Below are positions 1-5,614 of a stretch of 7,694 nucleotides of DNA, in pieces. Under the pieces are notes generated by a model. That model searched no databases, had not been told where the DNA came from, and saw only the letters and a program-made list of their open reading frames with translations. The position numbers were made by a program, and so were the translations under genes. The DNA is from Sphingomonadaceae bacterium. Its GTDB lineage: Bacteria > Pseudomonadota > Alphaproteobacteria > Sphingomonadales > Sphingomonadaceae. The stretch is taken from assembly GCA_020446665.1 (NCBI GenBank), contig JAGREF010000037.1:1-7694 (forward strand), written 5' to 3'. Every line of letters starts with the position of its first letter. Positions within the stretch are counted from its first letter, which is position 1.

Positions 1-53
1 CCTTCACTTCCCTGGTTAATCCCATATCCGGCCAGAGTCGCCGGAACAGTCAT
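1..53 (-). CDS. Possible N-terminal fragment of an unidentified protein, cut by the left edge
   Basis: On the minus strand an ATG at 53-51 opens a frame that stays open to the window edge, giving 17 complete codons that begin MTVPATLAGYGINQGSE. It lies 81 bases downstream of the dksA stop on the same strand, which would fit a following gene. Only a weak purine stretch (AAAGA) precedes the ATG, and the fragment is too short to assign a family. It may be the start of a real gene or chance; I do not recognise it. The remaining sequence between 54 and 134 shows nothing coding that I can support. Confidence 0.2.
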   Translation of the reverse strand, partial: MTVPATLAGYGINQGSE

Positions 54-125
54 GGTCTTTACACAGGAGTGGCTAAGGAAGGCTTAATCCCCACTCCCTC
101 GAGCAAAGGGAAAGCGGAACTTGGC

Positions 126-159
126 CGAAAAAAATCAGTCGTCGCGGGAAATTTTTTCG
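126..159 (-). terminator. Weak candidate terminator at the 3' end of dksA
   Basis: On the minus strand, CGAAAAAA (159-152) near the end of dksA can pair with TTTTTTCG (133-126) just past its TGA stop, giving an 8-bp stem that is mostly A-T. A run of seven T (134-128) directly follows the stop codon. The stem is AT-rich with a long loop, so it is a poor intrinsic terminator. The T run is the only strong part of the signal. Confidence 0.25.
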
Positions 160-593
160 CGCCGTTCATGCGCTTCCTGCGCTTCGACTGTCATGGTCGC
201 CACAGGGCGGGCGATCAGGCGCCTGATGCCGATCGGGTCGCCGGTCACTTCGCAATAGCCATATTCGCCGGCGTCAATCCTGCGCAGGGCTGAGTCGATC
301 TTGGCAATCAGCTTGCGCTGGCGATCGCGCGTGCGCAGTTCGATACCCCAGTCGGTCTCCGAAGACGCACGGTCATTGAGATCCGGCTCTCGGATCGGGC
401 CATCCTGCAGCGATTGCAGAGTAGCACTGGCAGCGGAATGGATCGAACGCTTCCATTCCAGCAGCAGCATACGGAAATAATCCTGCTGCTGCGAGTTCAT
501 ATATTCCTCGTCTTCACTGGGCACGTAATCAGGTGCAAGCGAACGCTTGGCCTTTTCGAGGATGTCTATGTCATCAGAAGCCGCAGTGGCCAT
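135..593 (-). CDS. dksA: DksA/TraR-family RNA polymerase-binding transcription factor
   Basis: This 152-residue protein should bind in the secondary channel of RNA polymerase and, with ppGpp, adjust transcription during the stringent response. The N-terminal half is a helical coiled coil. Its tip reads EPDLNDRASSE and keeps Asp71, Asp74 and Ala76, the DxxDxA residues essential in E. coli DksA and at the same numbers. The C-terminal globule holds the family signature ALRRIDAGEYGYC followed by GDPIGIRRLIARP. Of the four zinc-binding cysteines of E. coli DksA only one remains (Cys114 in YGYCEVTGDP); the others are Thr, Thr/Met and Gln-type residues. This is the usual form in alphaproteobacteria. 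The ATG at 593-591 has a good ribosome site, AAGAGG at 605-600, 6 bases upstream. It is monocistronic as far as visible. The family call is very secure; the symbol assumes it is the main DksA rather than a paralogue. Confidence 0.95.
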   Translation of the reverse strand: MATAASDDIDILEKAKRSLAPDYVPSEDEEYMNSQQQDYFRMLLLEWKRSIHSAASATLQSLQDGPIREPDLNDRASSETDWGIELRTRDRQRKLIAKIDSALRRIDAGEYGYCEVTGDPIGIRRLIARPVATMTVEAQEAHERREKISRDD

Positions 594-687
594 TTAGTAC
601 CTCTTACCCCGTAAAGACTACACTGGCCGGTGGACCCGTCCTGCCGCCCCGGATTTTTCCAGTAGCGCCTGCCTTACCGTCGGCGCG

Positions 688-716
688 CCTATAGGGGCGG
701 GCCATCAGGCGCACAA
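688..716 (-). promoter_or_regulatory. Probable sigma70-type promoter of dksA
   Basis: Reading the minus strand, TTGTGC (716-711) and TATAGG (693-688) are separated by exactly 17 bases, a good match to a housekeeping promoter. Transcription would begin near 681 and leave an untranslated leader of roughly 88 bases before the dksA ATG at 593. The call rests on motif match and spacing only. The rest of the 594-887 gap holds the upstream site of the Sel1 gene and no further gene I can support. Confidence 0.5.
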
Positions 717-803
717 GCGCGATTTGGAAATCATCCCCTATGCCGGGCCGGATTAAGCGGAGCCGAACGGATCATTCCGCCGCGCAATTTCCGAAAAGCG
801 AAG

Positions 804-831
804 CCATGTTAATCATTTGTTGACCATGTTA
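804..831 (+). promoter_or_regulatory. CtrA-type binding site within a 20-bp-spaced direct repeat, upstream of the Sel1 gene
   Basis: TTAA (809-812), seven bases, then TTGA (820-823) matches the CtrA consensus TTAA-N7-TTAA with one difference. The second half also reads as a -35-like TTGACC (820-825), the arrangement common at CtrA-activated promoters. The octamer CCATGTTA occurs at 804-811 and again at 824-831, exactly two helical turns apart, so both copies face the same side of DNA. No clear -10 box follows. That CtrA binds here is inferred from the motif and from the presence of divK elsewhere in the window. Confidence 0.45.
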
Positions 832-873
832 CGGTGAACATCCCCCTAACGGCGGCATGGGTCGCCAGATTAC

Positions 874-879
874 AGGGGG
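874..879 (+). promoter_or_regulatory. Ribosome binding site that sets the Sel1-gene start
   Basis: AGGGGG lies 8 bases before the ATG at 888 but only 2 bases before the in-frame ATG at 882. It is downstream of the in-frame GTG at 834. This favours 888 as the start. Confidence 0.6.
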
Positions 880-887
880 TAATGACA

Positions 888-1205
888 ATGGAATTTTCCC
901 GTATTGAAGCCGCTGCTGACGTAACCAGTGAATCCGACCTGCTGGTCGCCCGTTGCCTCGCCGCGGCATCACAAGGGGACATCGCCGCCTATTTCGATCT
1001 TGGCGTCGCTTTCTCAACCGGCAGCCACGGTGCGGAATGCGATCTGATCGAAGCGCATAAATGGTTCAATCTGGCAGCGACCAAGGGACACGAAGAAGCA
1101 TCCTGGTGCCGTGCTGATATTTCCGAGGAAATGTCCGCCCGCGAAATCGCTGAAGCACAGCGCCGCGCCCGCGAATGGCTCTCCAGCGAACGCCGGGCCG
1201 CCTGA
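888..1205 (+). CDS. Small Sel1-like repeat protein
   Basis: This 105-residue protein carries one Sel1-like (tetratricopeptide-type) repeat at about residues 33-70, recognisable from AYFDLGVAFSTG and then EAHKWFNLAATKGHEEA. Such repeats form paired helices used for protein-protein contacts. The C-terminal part (about 78-103) is a charged helix, SAREIAEAQRRAREWL, typical of the end of sphingomonad Sel1 proteins. There is no signal peptide or membrane segment, so it is probably cytoplasmic. The start at ATG 888 is chosen from the AGGGGG site; the frame can be extended to a GTG at 834, but that would put translation over the promoter region. The CtrA-like box upstream suggests cell-cycle or motility-linked expression. 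The partner is unknown. It converges on the DUF482 gene, with 15 bases between stops. Confidence 0.85.
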   Translation: MEFSRIEAAADVTSESDLLVARCLAAASQGDIAAYFDLGVAFSTGSHGAECDLIEAHKWFNLAATKGHEEASWCRADISEEMSAREIAEAQRRAREWLSSERRAA

Positions 1206-1239
1206 TTTTCAGGTTCAGCCCTACCCCTTCTTAAAGGGG
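1201..1239. terminator. Two short hairpins between convergent genes
   Basis: CCTGA/TCAGG (1201-1205 with 1209-1213, loop TTT) spans the stop of the Sel1 gene. CCCCTT/AAGGGG (1224-1229 with 1234-1239, 4-base loop) lies in the last codons of the opposing gene. Neither is followed by a T tract, so termination here is possible but weakly supported. Confidence 0.3.
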
Positions 1240-2357
1240 GTCCGCTGATCCAGATACATCCGGTCCACCGCAACGCCTTCGCGTTCGCGCCGCAGGAAAT
1301 CCGCGACGGCTTCGCGGAAACCCGGGTCAGCGATCCAATGGGCTGACCATGTCTGCACCGGTGCATAACCACGGGCCAGCTTGTGCCCGCCCTGTGCTCC
1401 GGCCTCGACCCGTTTGAGGTCCAGCTCTATTGCGGCATCAATCGCCTGATAGTAACACAGCTCGAAATGCAGGAAGCGCCGATCCTGCACACAGCCCCAA
1501 TAGCGGCCAAAGAGTGCACTCCCCCCGATAAAATTGAGCGCCCCGGCTATGGGCTGGCCCTGATCATAGGCCAGCACCAGCAGGATACGATCCGCCATTT
1601 GCTCGCCCAGCAGATCAAATGCCTCGCGCGTCAGATAGGGTGTACCCCATTTGCGAGCACCGGTATCCTGATAGAACAGCCAGAAGGCGTCCCAATGTTC
1701 CGGGCGAATATCGCCCCCGGTCAGGCGGCGAATTTCCACCCCGTCCTGTGCCGTTGCACGTTCCTTGCGCAGGGTTCGCCGCTTACGCGACGCAAGCGCG
1801 CTGAGAAAATCGTCAAAACTAGCATAATCGCGGTTTTCCCAGTGGAACTGAATATCGCTGCGCAGCAACCAACCTGCCTGTTCGAACAATTTGCGCTGAG
1901 CAGCTTCGATGAACGTCGCATGGGCGGAGGAAAAGCCGTTCTGCACGCATAATTGCTCCGCCGCCCGCAGCAGTGGTGTGGCGAGGCTTTCATCCGTCAG
2001 CAACAGTCGCGGTCCGGTGGCAGGAGTAAAGGGCACAGCAATTTGCAGCTTGGGGTAATAGTCCCCACCAGCACGATGCCATGCATCGGCCCAGGCATGA
2101 TCGAACACATATTCGCCCTGGCTGTGCGACTTGGCGTAAGCGGGCAAAGCGGCAACCAGCTGCCCCCGTGCATCCTCCAGAACCAGCGGAGCAGGGTTCC
2201 AGCCGGTACCCGGTCCGACGCTGCCCGACTGTTCCATGATGGAAAGGAAGCTGTGACTGGTAAAAGGATTGTCGCTGCCTGACAGCACATCCCATTGATC
2301 AGAGGGCAGTTCACCCACCGATGCAGCAACACGCGCCGTCAGCGGTGCTTCGCTCAC
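1221..2357 (-). CDS. DUF482 (COG3146) FemAB-like GNAT-fold protein
   Basis: This 378-residue protein belongs to the family named 'peptidogalycan biosynthesis/recognition' (DUF482), related to FemAB acyltransferases and usually annotated as a GNAT N-acetyltransferase. Visible landmarks in order are NPFTSHSFLSIMEQSGS (30-46), FDHAWADAWHRAGGDYYPKL (85-104), VPFTPATGPRLL (108-119), a basic stretch ASRKRRTLRKERA (189-201), and a C-terminal block with FELCYYQAIDAAIE (298-311) and EAGAQGGHKLARGY (318-331). These make two tandem GNAT-like halves, and the length is normal for the family. The substrate is unknown and a role in cell-wall peptide transfer is only suggested by the FemAB relationship. The start codon is GTG (2357-2355), overlapping the TGA of the phosphodiesterase gene as GTGA, so translation is probably coupled. 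It is the last gene of the five-gene operon. Confidence 0.9.
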   Translation of the reverse strand: MSEAPLTARVAASVGELPSDQWDVLSGSDNPFTSHSFLSIMEQSGSVGPGTGWNPAPLVLEDARGQLVAALPAYAKSHSQGEYVFDHAWADAWHRAGGDYYPKLQIAVPFTPATGPRLLLTDESLATPLLRAAEQLCVQNGFSSAHATFIEAAQRKLFEQAGWLLRSDIQFHWENRDYASFDDFLSALASRKRRTLRKERATAQDGVEIRRLTGGDIRPEHWDAFWLFYQDTGARKWGTPYLTREAFDLLGEQMADRILLVLAYDQGQPIAGALNFIGGSALFGRYWGCVQDRRFLHFELCYYQAIDAAIELDLKRVEAGAQGGHKLARGYAPVQTWSAHWIADPGFREAVADFLRREREGVAVDRMYLDQRTPFKKG

Positions 2358-3127
2358 GTCAGGCCAGCCCCTTCCGCGATGGGGGCATCGGCATGTTCAG
2401 TTGCCCGTTGAGCAAGCTCGGCGCTCCGCACTGTCCATGTCAGCACGGGAAAGCCCCGTTTCCGCTGGCTCGCGGCAAAGCGGCTGGGCAGGTCGCGAAT
2501 ATCATAGGCGAGGAAATCGGGTCTGGCCTGCCAGAGTTGGCGATGCCTACGCCAGCGCCCCGGCAGCGCGCGATCATCTTCCTCTGTGACCACCAGCCCG
2601 CGCACAGTCTGTGGCGAATGAGTCGCGAACCAGCGCGAAACGCGGGGGTCAAAGCTCATCACCGCATGCAGGCCCTGATAGCCTTCGAGCGCACGGCGCA
2701 CGGCAAGGCAGCTCGGTGCAATACGATATTTGTCCTTAGACTTGATCTCGATCAGCAGCGGGGCCTTGCCATCAATCTGAGCCAGAAGTTCTTCCAGTTT
2801 CGGGATAGTATCCTTGCTGCCGGACAGAGTCAGGCGCTGCAGATCCTGTGACCGCAAAGCTGCAACAGGGCCCTTCTCTGCGGTCAACCGGCCAAGGTCC
2901 CAATCGTGAAATACCATCGCCGCACCATCGGCACTGCGCTGGATATCACATTCGATCCCCGTCCCTGCCTCCAGAGCCAGAGCAAAGGCAGAGGGCGAGT
3001 TTTCCGGAAAACCCGGACCATGCAGCCCGCGATGGGCATAGCGCCACTGGCTGAGCCATGCGACCCGGACTGCGTCTGGCGCGGGCGCTTTCCAGCGATC
3101 AAGCGGGCTTAACAGCGACAATCGCAT
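2354..3127 (-). CDS. Glycerophosphodiester phosphodiesterase family protein
   Basis: The 257-residue protein should hydrolyse glycerophosphodiesters to glycerol 3-phosphate and an alcohol. It forms a TIM barrel with the catalytic and metal residues in place: His32-Arg33 in AHRGLHG, Glu42-Asn43 in FPENS, Glu59 and Asp61 in IECDIQ, His74-Asp75 in VFHDWDL, and Glu127/Lys129 in LLIEIKSK. The C-terminal strand RGFPVLTWTVRS is also typical. No signal peptide is seen, so it is probably cytosolic and recycles phospholipid head groups inside the cell. I chose ATG 3127, preceded by GGAGG with a short 3-base spacer. It overlaps the RidA gene by 29 bases. The frame runs further upstream to 3202, but those residues lie inside the RidA gene and do not resemble the family. 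The exact substrate cannot be read. Confidence 0.92.
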   Translation of the reverse strand: MRLSLLSPLDRWKAPAPDAVRVAWLSQWRYAHRGLHGPGFPENSPSAFALALEAGTGIECDIQRSADGAAMVFHDWDLGRLTAEKGPVAALRSQDLQRLTLSGSKDTIPKLEELLAQIDGKAPLLIEIKSKDKYRIAPSCLAVRRALEGYQGLHAVMSFDPRVSRWFATHSPQTVRGLVVTEEDDRALPGRWRRHRQLWQARPDFLAYDIRDLPSRFAASQRKRGFPVLTWTVRSAELAQRATEHADAPIAEGAGLT

Positions 3128-3560
3128 CGACCTCCACTGCCGCCCCCAGCGGGAGCACGGGCACACCCACAGCGCTGCGCGCATGGCGCCCGGCATCGCC
3201 AAACACCTCTGCCATCAATTCGGAGGCCCCATTGGCAATTTTTGGCTGATCGGCAAAATTCCCGGTCGAATTGACGAAGGCGCCCAGTTTTACGATCCGT
3301 TCCACCCGATCAAGCGAACCAAGGGCCGCCTTGAGCTGAGCCAGAATCATCAAACCGCAAGCACGCGCGGCAGCAGTGCCTTGCTCCAGCGAGACATCCT
3401 CGCCCAAACGGCCGGTCACCAGCGCACCATCCACAAAAGGTAGCTGGCCGGAAACATGCGCCATACCGCCGTGCACCACCACCGGCACATAGCTGGCGAC
3501 AGGGGCAGCGGCTTCAGGCAGGGTAATCCCCAGTTCCTGCAGGCGGGCTTCGATACTCAT
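3099..3560 (-). CDS. RidA/YjgF/UK114-family protein, long subfamily
   Basis: This 153-residue protein belongs to the RidA superfamily, trimeric enzymes that hydrolyse reactive enamine/imine intermediates made by PLP enzymes. It is longer than canonical RidA (about 128 residues) because of an N-terminal extension, beginning SIEARLQELGITLP, that marks the longer subfamily. The core motifs are HVSGQLPF (35-42), KLGAFVNS (91-98) and ARSAVGVPVLPLGAAVEV (127-144). Arg128 aligns with the catalytic Arg105 of E. coli RidA and Glu143 with its conserved Glu, so deaminase activity is plausible but unproven for this subfamily. The ATG at 3560 has GAGGA 6 bases upstream and overlaps the HAD-gene stop as ATGA. 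Its own TGA (3101-3099) lies inside the phosphodiesterase gene. Confidence 0.92.
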   Translation of the reverse strand: MSIEARLQELGITLPEAAAPVASYVPVVVHGGMAHVSGQLPFVDGALVTGRLGEDVSLEQGTAAARACGLMILAQLKAALGSLDRVERIVKLGAFVNSTGNFADQPKIANGASELMAEVFGDAGRHARSAVGVPVLPLGAAVEVDAIVAVKPA

Positions 3561-4198
3561 TTCTTTTCCTCTTCAGAATCAACGTCAAGCTGGTCCAGAA
3601 GCCATGGCAACGCTTCATGCCAGCAATCAATCCTTGCATGGGCGTGGCCAGCCTCATGCGCGCAATGGATATGCGGGGCGATCATCGGCTCTCCGCACAA
3701 ATGCAGGCGCGTGACATTGGGCACGATTTCCATGGCCGATTGGTGATGCTGCGGCAGGTCGTCGATGAAGATCGCCCGGCTGGCGCCGTGATCCTCGATG
3801 ATCTTCTGCAGCGCAGGCCCCTTTGGCCCCTGGTTGGTGAAGACCTCGACCTCAAGCCCATGGTCGGCCAATTGCTGTGCGCGTTTATCGCGCCGTTCAT
3901 CGGTGAGGTTTGTCAGCACCACGACATCGGCGTGTTGGCGCAGCGCGGTAATGCCCTTGATCGCGCCATCAATCGGGGTCTGGCGGTACATCTCCGTGTC
4001 AAAGAAGCCACCCAGCTTTTCCCAGATATCCGGTGGAGCGAGCGTCTCTCCGCTGTGCTTCCAACGCAGGGCATTTACGAAATCGGCGCCCTGCATCACG
4101 AATTCCACGCCCTGCGTTTCATCCAGCCAGTCGCGAAACGGGCTGACCATGTGCAGCAGCACTTCGTCGCAATCGGTAATGACCAGCGGACGGCTCAT
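3557..4198 (-). CDS. HAD-superfamily hydrolase
   Basis: This is a 213-residue cytosolic phosphatase-like protein with all four HAD motifs. Motif I is DCDEV, with nucleophile Asp9 and acid/base Asp11. Motif II is the Thr96-Asn97 of VVVLTN. Motif III is Lys126 in GPKGPAL, and motif IV is Asp146-Asp147 in IFIDDLPQH. Between motifs I and II lies a helical cap region (about 20-85). After the core, residues 151-194 hold nine His and three Cys, including PHIHCAHEAGHAHAR, which could bind metal but may be ordinary surface. The tail is strongly acidic and then basic (DSEEEKK). The substrate cannot be read. The ATG at 4198 overlaps the TGA of the DUF3572 gene and its own stop overlaps the RidA gene, both by 4 bases, so it sits in the middle of a tightly coupled operon. 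Confidence 0.9.
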   Translation of the reverse strand: MSRPLVITDCDEVLLHMVSPFRDWLDETQGVEFVMQGADFVNALRWKHSGETLAPPDIWEKLGGFFDTEMYRQTPIDGAIKGITALRQHADVVVLTNLTDERRDKRAQQLADHGLEVEVFTNQGPKGPALQKIIEDHGASRAIFIDDLPQHHQSAMEIVPNVTRLHLCGEPMIAPHIHCAHEAGHAHARIDCWHEALPWLLDQLDVDSEEEKK

Positions 4199-4485
4199 CG
4201 GGCCAGTTTCTCCCGCGCTTCGATCAGCTTTTCCGGCGGCACGTTCAGCGCATCGGCCGCCAGCAGCAGATCGGGATCATGATTGGCGAGAAATTCCAAC
4301 ACAGCACCGAGAACGCCACGATCTGTGAGCTGTTCCCGCAAAACATCGGGGGTCAGGCCGGTCAGTGACAGCAAACGCTCCGCCCGCTGTTCATCCGCCA
4401 GCACCCAGCCGAGCGCTTTCAGTGCCAGCACATCGGGATCGCCGCGCTGGTGTTCGGGGGATTGATCGGGATCACGAATTGTCAC
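4195..4485 (-). CDS. DUF3572 domain protein
   Basis: This 96-residue protein matches the small alphaproteobacterial family DUF3572 through ALKALGWVLADEQRAERLLS (21-40), TGLTPDVLRE (42-51), and the C-terminal FLANHDPDLLLAADALNVPP. It is all-helical with no membrane segment and its function is unknown. The start is GTG 4485: an in-frame TAG at 4503-4501 leaves no other start upstream. The ribosome site is weak (GAAG about 8 bases before). It is the first gene of the five-gene minus-strand operon, and only 55 bases separate it from the divergent divK start. From memory, DUF3572 also sits beside divK in rhizobia, which hints at a functional or ancestral link. Confidence 0.88.
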   Translation of the reverse strand: MTIRDPDQSPEHQRGDPDVLALKALGWVLADEQRAERLLSLTGLTPDVLREQLTDRGVLGAVLEFLANHDPDLLLAADALNVPPEKLIEAREKLAR

Positions 4486-4527
4486 GCTGCGGGCTTCTTC
4501 CTAATTGGGAGGCAAGCCATCTGCCTC

Positions 4528-4532
4528 AGGAG
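4528..4532 (+). promoter_or_regulatory. Ribosome binding site that sets the divK start
   Basis: AGGAG sits 8 bases before GTG 4541. The frame is open back to a TTG at 4505, which has no such site, and the extra 12 residues do not resemble DivK. GTG 4541 is therefore the start. Confidence 0.7.
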
Positions 4533-4540
4533 CCCACCAA

Positions 4541-4912
4541 GTGGCAAAGAGAATCCTTGTTGTCGAGGATAACGACCTCAACCGGAAATTGTTCTGCGAC
4601 GTGTTGCGCGCGGGCGGGTTTACCGTAGAAGGGGTTGCCGATGGTGAGGTTGTGCTGGAAACCGCGCGCAATTTCATTCCCAACCTCGTGATCATGGATA
4701 TCCAGCTGCCGCATGTGTCAGGGCTGGACCTGATCGCAGAAATGAAGCGCGATCGCACTCTTTCCCATGTGCCAGTGCTGGCAGTCACTGCCTATGCCGG
4801 GAAAGGCGATGAAGAGCGGATCCGCGATGCCGGGGCGGAAGGCTATCTTGCCAAGCCGGTTTCGATTGGGCCCTTCACCGCAGCGGTGAAAAAGCTGCTC
4901 GGCATTCAATAG
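4541..4912 (+). CDS. divK: DivK single-domain response regulator (cell-cycle control)
   Basis: This 123-residue stand-alone receiver domain has no output domain. In Caulobacter, DivK is phosphorylated by DivJ, dephosphorylated by PleC, and acts through DivL and CckA to lower CtrA activity. The family landmarks are ILVVEDNDLNRKLF (5-18, acidic Glu9-Asp10), the phosphoacceptor Asp53 in IMDIQLPHVSGLDL, Thr82 in AVTAYAGKGDEERIRDAG, and Lys102 in YLAKPVS. Asp53 has the same number as in Caulobacter DivK, and the GDEERIR block is a DivK hallmark. The start is GTG 4541. The gene is divergent from DUF3572. Its stop overlaps the end of the opposing membrane-protein gene by 7 bases. The pleD gene that follows divK in Caulobacter is not here. 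I see no clear CtrA box in the 55-base upstream gap. Confidence 0.95.
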   Translation: MAKRILVVEDNDLNRKLFCDVLRAGGFTVEGVADGEVVLETARNFIPNLVIMDIQLPHVSGLDLIAEMKRDRTLSHVPVLAVTAYAGKGDEERIRDAGAEGYLAKPVSIGPFTAAVKKLLGIQ

Positions 4913-5472
4913 GCGATCAGCAGTTCGATCACGAAGCTGAGCATGGTGACCACCAATCCGGTAATGAACAGGCGATAGGCAAGACCAAGGAAACGATATT
5001 TGCGCCGCTGCAACACCTGCCCGTTCTGGTAAATGTCGTGCAACATCATGCGGTAGACGGTCTCGTCCCGCCGCAGCGACTGGATCACTTCTTCGGTCCA
5101 TTCCTCTTCATTCAGCGACGTATAATGACCGAAGAAGAGCAGGTTCGGCACGATCTTGGACGGATCAGGCTTCTTGGTCGAAGGCAGCACCGCCATCACG
5201 GCGCAAAGGGAGCTGAGAAAGGCAAAGACAGCCAGAATCGCCAGGGACCAGGGCAGATCTCCTGCGAGCGAGCGACTAACCGAGATAGAAAAGACAACAA
5301 AGGTCGCGCCCATCAGGATCGACGCTTTCTGATCCGCCATCCGGCTCAGCGTAAGCCCTTGTATTTGCGCATTACGGACAAGATGGATCGCGGATGCCGT
5401 GGCATAGTCTGTATGCGCCACATCCGGCTTCGGTTTTTCTGCTTCCTGCCCCGCATCGGACTGTGCAGTCAT
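4906..5472 (-). CDS. Membrane protein resembling Pycsar effectors (DUF5706/PycTM-like)
   Basis: The 188-residue protein has three predicted membrane segments: about 50-70 (starting ASILMGATFVVFSISV), 75-97, and 163-186 near the C-terminus. Recognisable blocks are RMADQKAS (44-51) just before the first segment, NLLFFGHYTSL (110-120), and DIYQNGQVLQRRKYRFLGL (146-164). This arrangement matches my recollection of DUF5706, the family of the PycTM effector, which disrupts membranes when a cyclic pyrimidine nucleotide is made during phage infection. No cyclase is visible in the window, so defence function is uncertain and a housekeeping role is equally likely. ATG 5472 is chosen because the protein then begins with a normal polar tail and has AGGGG 9 bases upstream; the frame extends to 5787 but would run across the acyl carrier protein gene. 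It is divergent from acp-spt and ends 7 bases inside divK. Confidence 0.75.
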   Translation of the reverse strand: MTAQSDAGQEAEKPKPDVAHTDYATASAIHLVRNAQIQGLTLSRMADQKASILMGATFVVFSISVSRSLAGDLPWSLAILAVFAFLSSLCAVMAVLPSTKKPDPSKIVPNLLFFGHYTSLNEEEWTEEVIQSLRRDETVYRMMLHDIYQNGQVLQRRKYRFLGLAYRLFITGLVVTMLSFVIELLIAY

Positions 5473-5525
5473 CGTCTCTTGCCCCTTGTTTATCCCGACT
5501 TCTGACTTGCCAGCCCACATCGCGC

Positions 5526-5554
5526 TTGACAAGCAGGGGGTGGAGCCGCTTTTC
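5526..5554 (+). promoter_or_regulatory. Candidate promoter of the acp-spt operon
   Basis: A perfect -35 hexamer, TTGACA (5526-5531), is followed 17 bases later by CTTTTC (5549-5554), a poor -10 match. It would leave about a 55-base leader before the acyl carrier protein gene. It lies in the 142-base divergent gap 5473-5614, which must also hold the promoter of the PycTM-like gene; I see no convincing one for that gene. Confidence 0.35.
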
Positions 5555-5614
5555 CGCCGCAATCGCATGGCACCCGCAGGGGCGGGCCGCAGCATCAAGA
5601 TTGGAATTTCCAGA

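Noticed and set aside
214..227. Perfect 14-bp palindrome ATCAGGCGCCTGAT inside dksA
   Set aside because: It falls on conserved codons for IRRLIA in the zinc-finger region, so it is explained by coding constraint. It has no partner copy elsewhere in the window.
69..293. A 74-codon plus-strand frame starting at GTG 69 with AGGAG nearby
   Set aside because: The AGGAG touches the GTG, so spacing is wrong. Beyond position 135 the frame is the antisense of dksA and has no family-like sequence.
55..618. The 8-mer GTCTTTAC at 55-62 and its inverse at 611-618, flanking dksA as a possible inverted repeat
   Set aside because: An isolated 8-base match over this distance is expected by chance, and no extended similarity surrounds it.
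834..887. Earlier GTG 834 or ATG 882 start for the Sel1 protein
   Set aside because: GTG 834 would place translation directly on the CtrA-like promoter region and lacks a ribosome site. ATG 882 is only 2 bases after AGGGGG. The ATG at 888 has correct spacing.
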